The translations under genes were made by a program, and so were the position numbers. A model generated the notes under the pieces. That model searched no databases, had not been told where the DNA came from, and saw only the letters and a program-made list of their open reading frames with translations. This document shows, in pieces, positions 52,401 to 61,400 of a stretch of 64,000 nucleotides of DNA. Each line of letters opens with the position of its first letter. Position 1 is the first letter of the stretch. The DNA is from Owenia fusiformis (Eukaryota; Annelida; Polychaeta; Sabellida; Oweniidae), in contig CAIIXF020000005.1 in assembly GCA_903813345.2 (NCBI GenBank), positions 9,487,375-9,551,374 of the forward strand, in the 5' to 3' direction.

Positions 52401-55400
52401 GACATTGCAACAGTTGACAGAGTATCACCAATGAGGTTGCTGCTCTCCGTTAGAACACCATACTAGTATATGATTCAGAGGTTTTCGCGACATGGAGAGA
52501 CAACCCAATCTCTGTGTGTAGAGAAGTGGCGGTCATGCGAAGGGACGACATGTTATCTTTCCTGAGTAATCTTTCATAATATGACAGGCAATGATAGTGA
52601 CTTAACTGGCATAACTGTTTATGTCACTTCTTTTTTCATATGTTTGTAACGTTACCCGAACCATTAAGCACTTAAATTGAAATCTTCTCAGTAAATCTTG
52701 TGGTTTTACAATGTTTTGCTTGTTGCTTTTTGGGACGCACTGTACTGCTGTATATCAATTCGAAGTGTACATACTACATACGATATATTTGATTCTATTC
52801 TATTACCTCTGGTTTACATCTGTTGCGTTGATATTGAACGATATGAATATCACTTCAATTTTGTAACTTTTAAAGTAACTGTACGGATATTCCTCAAGAA
52901 AATAGATAGATGAAAAATCAGATTAATCAGTAACATACATGTACTTATCAAACTAGTAAGTAGGTAAATTATCTAAGAATGAAGATTACTAGTAAAACAA
53001 CTGTTTTAGCGGACGATAAAATGTATGGACCGGAGATGCCTGTAGGCGAATGCTACAGAAAAGGAAAGAGGGGAACAGGGGAGTGTGTCACTCGTGCGCA
53101 GGCGGAATGTCTGAATGGAAAATGGTGTCCCGGTGGAAGTGGTTTATACCACTTGAGAAAAACATCTATTATTCCATGTGATATTTGTCCTGGAGGTAAG
53201 CATAACGAAACGATCATTAATTGTGACACTACCATACCCAAGATAATCAAGATTGGAGGTACAAGGTGAGCCAAAAAGGTAAACCAAAAATATTAATAAC
53301 TCAGCTTGTATTCGCGAATGCAACTAACGCCTGTCGGCTACCAGATTAACCTACATTTTATGACCAACTCATTTGAATATGAATGGAATAGTGACATGCA
53401 CTATTCATATTTAAATGAGTGGCTCATAAAATAGTAGGTTAATCCGGTAGCCGACAGGCCTTAGTTGCATTCGCGAATACAAGGTCAGTCATTCAGCATA
53501 GTTGTAAGTTCACATTTACACAATCAAATCTTGTTTAATGTTCTCTCATTCATGCATTGATCTAATCTGAATGGTCACAATCTTATGGCCATTTATAAAA
53601 CATGCTCAAAATACCGGTATCGTCTCTGGAGAAAAACTTGAATGCATCGGGTGAAGTTATTCTGACTACAACTTACCTTTTTGGCTCACCCTGTATTTTG
53701 AGCTCTTTCAATTTAAGTAATATTTCAAATAAATACATACTGCCTTTTGTCAAACAATATTAGATTTAGATCATGGTCAGTTTTTTCAAAAGAAAAGAAC
53801 ACATTGGTGTGTTTAAAGGGCCAATGAAAATATCCAACAATTTCAAATATTCATAACTTTATTCCAGATCTCGTCCCGGATGACGCGGACAACATCATAC
53901 AAGCTGCTGGAACTAACGTCTTTTTAGTAGGAAGTAGTAGTAAAAGTAGTTCGAAGTATGTATAGTTTGTATACTAGTTGGAATTTATAGTTCGAATCAA
54001 AATACTAAGTTAAAGGAGTTGTAAATTAAAAGCTTGAAAGTTATTTTGCATGCAAGATTCGTGTCAATTTTTTATATTAATATTAACACAATTCAATTAC
54101 ACCGATGTTCCGTGTGTTATGTCGTTATGATTTGGGTCTCCAAAAATTCAAGAACCCAAACACTAGGGAGGTTAAGTTACACGTTTTTTTAACAATGTAA
54201 ATGGAGCCCCCAACGCCCCAACCCGGCTGTAAACGATTAACCGTCCTTTGTTACAGGAGAAAAAGCGGGAGCAGCGGAAGCAGAAAATCGTCAAGTAGAG
54301 AAAGTAGACCAGAAATCATTCCTAGATTCTATGGTAACTGCGGTCAATGGTCAAGCTGGAATAGTACGTTTATTATTTCTCATAAACAACACTTCCAATC
54401 AGTTATATATATTTAAGTGCCTATCTGTTAGAGCGTGTGTAATCGTTGTTCTTCCTCACGTCAGTCCCTCCGTTCGAGTGCTCATTCATTTTATGGGGGT
54501 CCATTTTGGTAATTTAGACCATTCTTCTCTCTTACCTTTGACTCGATTTGAATTTTTTTGTTTGTTCTAAAAATATCACCTGTTGACAATATACGAATTT
54601 TGTATCGTTTTTGGTCCATCAAACTAAGACAAGTTGCAATTGATGTTGTGAAGTATCAGTCTGAGTTTAGTTTATGTTTATTCTGATTGTATATTTCCTT
54701 TGCAAAAAGTTGGCCTTCATTCTCGTCAAAGTTTTGCAATGTTATCCACACGAATATAGTTCTCGATATTATTATAGCTGGGTATTCTTAAAATTACAGT
54801 TCATTCAGTTGTGTTGTTAACTAAGCGTGGTTTAAAATTCAATAACATACTTGCATTTCATGGGTAACGCTTACTAGTATCTAATGCTATGTATTTTGTC
54901 ATTTGAGTTACTCTTGAGTTACAAGAATTTGATACGAATTTTTTTATACATATGTGAAAATATTTCACCCGAAACTCAACTTTCGCGTTGATACGATTGC
55001 TTCTTGCAACCGAGATCTGTCTCATTCTAATCATTCCATATGATTCAGTAAATAAATTAATTAGATAGTGTGAATGGTATCATAGTGCATTACTACCATT
55101 CAAAAATTGCATATAAAGTATTTTTTGCTCATTTGAGGAAATATTTAAAATTTTCTATAGTACTGATTTTCTTAATATCATTTTGACCTTCTGCTTTACC
55201 AGACCCTTTCTTATCTATCGTTTCTAATAGATTTTAAAGACAAAGGGATGTAGTTATTTTGATGCCATTTTGATCTTTAAACTACAATCGTGCTAAGCAA
55301 AATTGTTAAACACGGCGTATAGCAGACACGATGATATCGTGAGCTTTTGAGGATCCATATTGAGCTGACCACACCGGCAAGCTCGCTAATACATTAAGCC

Positions 55401-58400
55401 CAGTGACACAGCCATGATACCGCCGATCAAGCTCATGGTACCTTCAGATTACTTTAGTTCACCTTATATTTTCCAGGTTGTGATGTCTTAAAGTGTACTA
55501 ATAAACGTTATAGGAAATGCCCCAAGGCATGTGACGGCAATGAGTTCACCAGTCGGTATATTGAAATCTTTATTTCATACTACTGAGTTTACATTTCCAA
55601 TATTAAATAGAGACTCTAGATAATCTTGTAACGGATGTGCAACAACTGATCTGTAAATGTTTTGTTAATAATGGGAGCAATTTTTCGTTGCACACTTACA
55701 AAAGCGTTTTTCTGCGAATCAACTCTTAACCATTTTAAATTCTAATTTTTAAGTTTTCCACATTTGGTATCAATGAGAGTTAGATTTTTAACATTTTGAA
55801 ATCAAATATACGTTGAGAATGTTTAAAGCTAAACCTAATTACAATGCTAAAACATATAAGTGATAAGTACAGTTAAATGGATGTCACATGAACGTACTGA
55901 ACACGTTTACTTCAATACAGGCGTTGGCGTGGTCAATATGGAGCGAAATCTAGACAGAGGTACTATAAAAAAAGTGGAAGCGGCTCTAGCAGAAGGAAAC
56001 GGACGGCCACGGTATATTACAAATATAGTTGATAAGCTATTGTATTTTTTCCGACCCATTTCAGACTATAAATATTGTTACACAAACATTTTGTTTGCTA
56101 AAAATAAAAAACCATTTAGTTGAAACTAAAAATCATGGGGTGTTTATTGTTAAATTCCAGGCTCCTTGGTGGTACGCGACGCAGTGGATAAGGCGAAAGA
56201 GTAGCGAGAGTGAACGAAGAGATAGTAGCGCTGGCAGTAGAGAAAGTTCGAGCAGTCGACGAAGTAGTGGGTGGCAATCTAGCGCTGAACATGAATGCTT
56301 TTACACCCAGAGTCAATCCCGACGATGTCCTACTGGGTGCACTGGTAAGACTGATTTCATTTTCATTTTTTGGTATTTTCTTGCAAAATTACATTATTTT
56401 CTTCATGTATTTAGTTTACTCGCAACAAATACTTCCATTAACTTTAACAAACAACGCGGTATGTTTAAGCACAAAGGACATATAAAACACAGAGAACTCA
56501 TTAATGTTTGGAAATATTTTTCCAAACAGGACCAACTCCAACAGAATGGAGTCGCTGGGGTCCATGTGACACAATCGATTGCAAATCCCGGCGAGTAAGA
56601 TACTTTCCAAAGTTATGCGACGACCCCAGGTTACGTGACAGGTATAATTCACTTTTTACTAGTTGAAACTGGTTGCGTAATGTATTTTAATCTCTATCAC
56701 AATCATAGTTGTCGTTAGGCATTCAGACGTTATCGATGCATGCACAAGCATGGATACATGTACAAGCATGGATACATGCACAAGCATGTTAAATGGAGTC
56801 TTAACACCCATATTTGATCAGTTGAAGAACTAGAATAGTTAAGAATCAGATCAGAATTGGTCGAAATGAAGAACGGTATATAACAGGAGATTGTGGTTGA
56901 AGCTTCCAAATTGTGAGTTATGATTTCTAACGTTTCACAAACGTCAAAATGTCTATCTTAGATAGTATGATTTAATCTTGCGTCTTTGCTATCCGTTTCT
57001 AGATCCCCAGCTTCGTCACCTGAGAGTGACTTCACTAATGATAAAGACAGCGAAGAAGATTGCGACAGGAGTGGACGTGGAAGTAGTAAGGGATACGGAA
57101 GTGGAAGTAGTAAATATAAATCCAAATGTAGTAAATCGGGTAGTGGAAGCAGCAAGAGAAGTGGAAGTGGGAGCGGGAGTTCAAAAACTAAATCCAGCAA
57201 GAGCAAGTCAAGCAAGAGTAAATCGAGTAGCGGAAGTAGTGCTGCAAGTGCTAGTAGTGAAGAAATAAGGTCCAGACCTGACTTCAACCTTCCTTCTGGA
57301 TATAGAGCACCACCTTATGTTTGTTGGGATAGAGAATTGGATACACGAGACTGCAGTCCCGGCTCTTGTAGACGTAAGTATAAGCAATACATTAGAATAG
57401 CTGAACGCATATAATGTTTTAACGTTTTGATCATACCCTGGCCGGACTTCCGATAGAAGAATTTGATATTTTGTTTTGTTGATTTCACATCCTTTGCCCC
57501 TTTAGAGAATTTTCTACCAGCCTACAATATTAAGGTTGTCAATGAGCAGACTTTATCACTCAACAGGTATGGCCTGAATGACACGCGTGATCGCCCTTTT
57601 GAAATCTGCTGTCCCTGGGGTTATGCTCGTACACCCTAACCTTGGCGTTTCCCGAGACTATATCCTGAAAATATTTGTTTAAATAGGTTATACTATTCCA
57701 AATGGCCGATGGAGTAAATTAATTTGCATATCTGTTACATTTCCTAGCTTTATTTCCACTAGATCTTCTATCTCAGGGTCATTAACTTTAAATTGTTGTG
57801 TACATATTATCAAAGATCTTAATCTTACTTGATTGATTTTTCCAAACGTTATTAGCTCCACCTTGCGAGGGCTGGGGTCAATGGAGCCGATGCTCCTCCA
57901 CAACTTGTGAACGACAACGCCGACAAAGATGCCCAATTAATTGTCAATTCGGAGGGTCACCGGACGGGAATTTACCCGGTGATATCATCAAGCCAATTCC
58001 ACCGTTCGCCAATCGGTACCCGGATGAAAGCAGATTTGACATCACTAGTGAGGAAGAAGCGATTAGCAGTAGTGAGAGAAACAGCAGAAGGTTCAAAATT
58101 ATTATCTTTATTAGTTATTTATTCGTGAGCATCATTCTTCTCTTTATATAATTTTTTGGTCGTGTGTTTCTTTTGCTATCTTGATCTTTGTCGAACATTA
58201 AGACATTACGACGTTTTTAGATAAAAAGTCTCAAGATAAAATTTCTTGATTTTCTGCCACTGAAATAATTGAGAATGTTTAATGTTTAATAAAGTTCGAG
58301 AAAGAGTAGCAAGTCAAGCGGCTCGAGCAGCAAAAAAGATAGATCAAGTAGTATGCGGAAAGGATCTAGCAAGAGTAGTGGGAGTGGAAGCAGCGGTTCA

Positions 58401-61400
58401 TCTCAAAACAAAGACTCAAGTGGCAATTCGGCGAGGGCAAGGTATTTTTTCAACAACAGGTTAAGACAACTTCGTTGGCCCGTTGCAGTAGATAATAAAT
58501 TCGATGGAATCGACGACCGGGATTTTGAAAGGGGTACCCCAACCAGTCCACGTCAATGTTGGTCTATACGAATAGAGACTGAAAGCTGTACAGATAAATG
58601 CATTGGTAAGTATTTTTATATTTCATTGAATAAAAAAATTAAATATATATATAAAATATATATAATATATATGGCAATCTGGATGATTATATTTCTCTTT
58701 GCACTTGGATACTTAAACTGGGAAAATGCAATCGTATTTGGTGCCACAATATAAACCATTATAAAATGAACATACTAGTATTGGGATTTACCCAAAATTT
58801 ATCATTCGCAATTTATTTCTTATCCCTAAAGGAGTGGTATCGATATGGAGAACTTTTTGAACACACGTTTCTCTTAAACCAGTCATAAAAAATCTAAAAA
58901 TTTAACACATCGTCAATTAAATGGTCATCTTTTGAATGGTAACAATATAATTTGAAAAATATATATTATATACTTTCATCTATATTGTTTTAGAAAACAC
59001 ATCAAACACTTGTTTTGTTCTTGGTAGTGAAATGAAATATCTTTCCGAACCTCATTAGAACAACGACATAAACACAGCATGTTTAGGTCTCTCAATATTG
59101 TAATTGTACAAAGAAAATTTTGGTTGAATTTAAAAAAGTATCTTGTTAATGAAATAAAAGGTTTATATCTTGATTTTTATATACAGGGTGGGCCAAAAAA
59201 CGCCACTTTTTTATTTTCCAACCTACATACCCCAGATTTTGCAGTTATATAGTGCCAGGGGTTCTTAGCAATGATATAATGTAACAAATCCTTCAACGTG
59301 GATTATATTTGATCCAAAAGAGGAGTTCAATTGGTCCACCACCCTATTTGATGATCGATTTTAGTTTTAGTCACCTTGCTGATATAGCAGTATCAATGAA
59401 ATGTTAGCTTAAGTGTTTTCAACTTTTCCTAATTGCCAGCTTAAGTTGAGCAATATTTTAGCATTGGGTGCCTTAATACAATCTCCTGGCCATGGAGACA
59501 TTCCCATACCCTATACTCACTGGGCTTTGCATCAGGCCTATTAGCTTGGTTGTCATCAGGCCGTGTCAGTTCAGGAACATTTTGCAAATTATGCTTATTT
59601 CTCATGGCACACCACATGTTTAAGTGCGATGCTGGTGACATATTTTATTCAAGTAAAAGTGTAGAATTCATGATCCATGGCTAGATAACAACTTCAAGTT
59701 TCATTTGGTATGCAAATTATTATTTTGTATCAAAAATTAAAAAAGTTATAGCATTTTGAAAAAGTGGCGTTTTTTGTCCACCCTGTATTTTGGGGGATTT
59801 TGTTATAATTTTTTGAATACTTTTTTTTAAATCAACCAAAAATTCCTTTGTATAACTATAATATTGAGAGCTCTAAAACATGTTGTATATGCTATTTTGT
59901 TCCATCAAGGTTCGGAAAGACATTTTATTTCATTCTCAAGAATTAGTAGAAAGGAGCAAAAACAATTGCACTAAAGAAACAAAAAATGTCAACAAACAGT
60001 TATACAGGGTGGGCCAAAAAACGCCACTTTTTTTCAAGACACTACAACTTTTTTATTTTCCAACCTACATACCCCAAATTTTGCAGTTATATGGTGTCAA
60101 GGGTTCTTAGTAATAACATAATGTAACAAATCCTCCAACTTTGATTATAACTGATCTAAAAGGGGAGTTCAATTGGTCCGCCACCCTAAATAATGATATA
60201 TTTTAGTTTTAGTCACCTTGCTGATATTGTAGTATCAATGAAATGTTACCTAAGTTTTTTTCAACCTGTCTTAATTGCCAGCTTTAAATGAGCAATTTTC
60301 TAGATGGGGTGCCTTCATACAATCTCCTGGAAACCTTCCAATATACTCACTGGGGTGTGCATCAGGGCTATTAACTTAATGATTATCAGGCCGTATCAGT
60401 TCAGGAACATTTTGCAAATTATGCTTATTTCTCATGGCACACCACATGTTTAAGTGAGACGCTGTGACATATTTTATTCAAGTAAAAGTATATAATTTAT
60501 GATCCATGGCTAGATAACAATCTCAAGTTTCATTTGATATGCAAATTATGATTTAATATCAAAAATAAAAAAGTTATAGCATTTTGAAAAAAATTGGCGT
60601 TTTTTGGCACACCCTGTATAAAATATTTCTAAATAATTTTAGCATTAAATTGTGTCAATCAGTCAACATTACATAAATTACCGAATTGTTTACAGAATGT
60701 TTTCAATGATTGGTATAAAGAGGCTCTATGCCATAGGATAACACAATCAAGACCCCTCTGGAATTTTTTGCATATTGAGTTTCACCACATACATACCCAT
60801 CTGCTTACCAAAGAACAAGTCCCAAAATCCCCCTCTTTCAGTGTTAATTTTGTGATTGTGCTGGTCGATCTTATTATTTTCCAAGAAATTAATTAAATCT
60901 GAAGTTTGAATATACCGGGAAAGTCCTCCTGTTATCTGATTGGTCGTTGAATTTGTTTATCATAAACCTGATTGGCTGCCTGGTTTAAGGCGCTTGTGGG
61001 CGCTTGTGTGACTCAATGGGGATTCTCCTCGCTAGCCGAGGAATCGATTGTGTTTAATTCTGGAGTTTGATTGTTCTATTGATTATTTTAGATATTTCGG
61101 CAATAATATACCCAAAAGATATTCTCAAGATATATCCATCATTGATTATCTGGGGAAGAAATCTATGGCATAATGCATCTTTAAGAGAAAAACTTTGTTG
61201 AATTTAGTTCTCCATCGATACAACTCCTTTTCAATGCATCCATCCTGCCTGCAAGCTGTGTTATGTTGTTTTGGTTGTTAATCGTCATGCGCATGCTTGT
61301 GTTCGTTTAAAATATTATGTTGTACGTAGTTGATAGCCGAACTTTAAACTGAATATATACAAAAATGTTTAAACTCAAATCAAATTACCCAAATTTCTAC

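Noticed and set aside
56958-57287. Leu-rich minus-strand frame opposite gene B exon 11
   Set aside because: It is the antisense of Ser/Lys codons and explains itself as a shadow.
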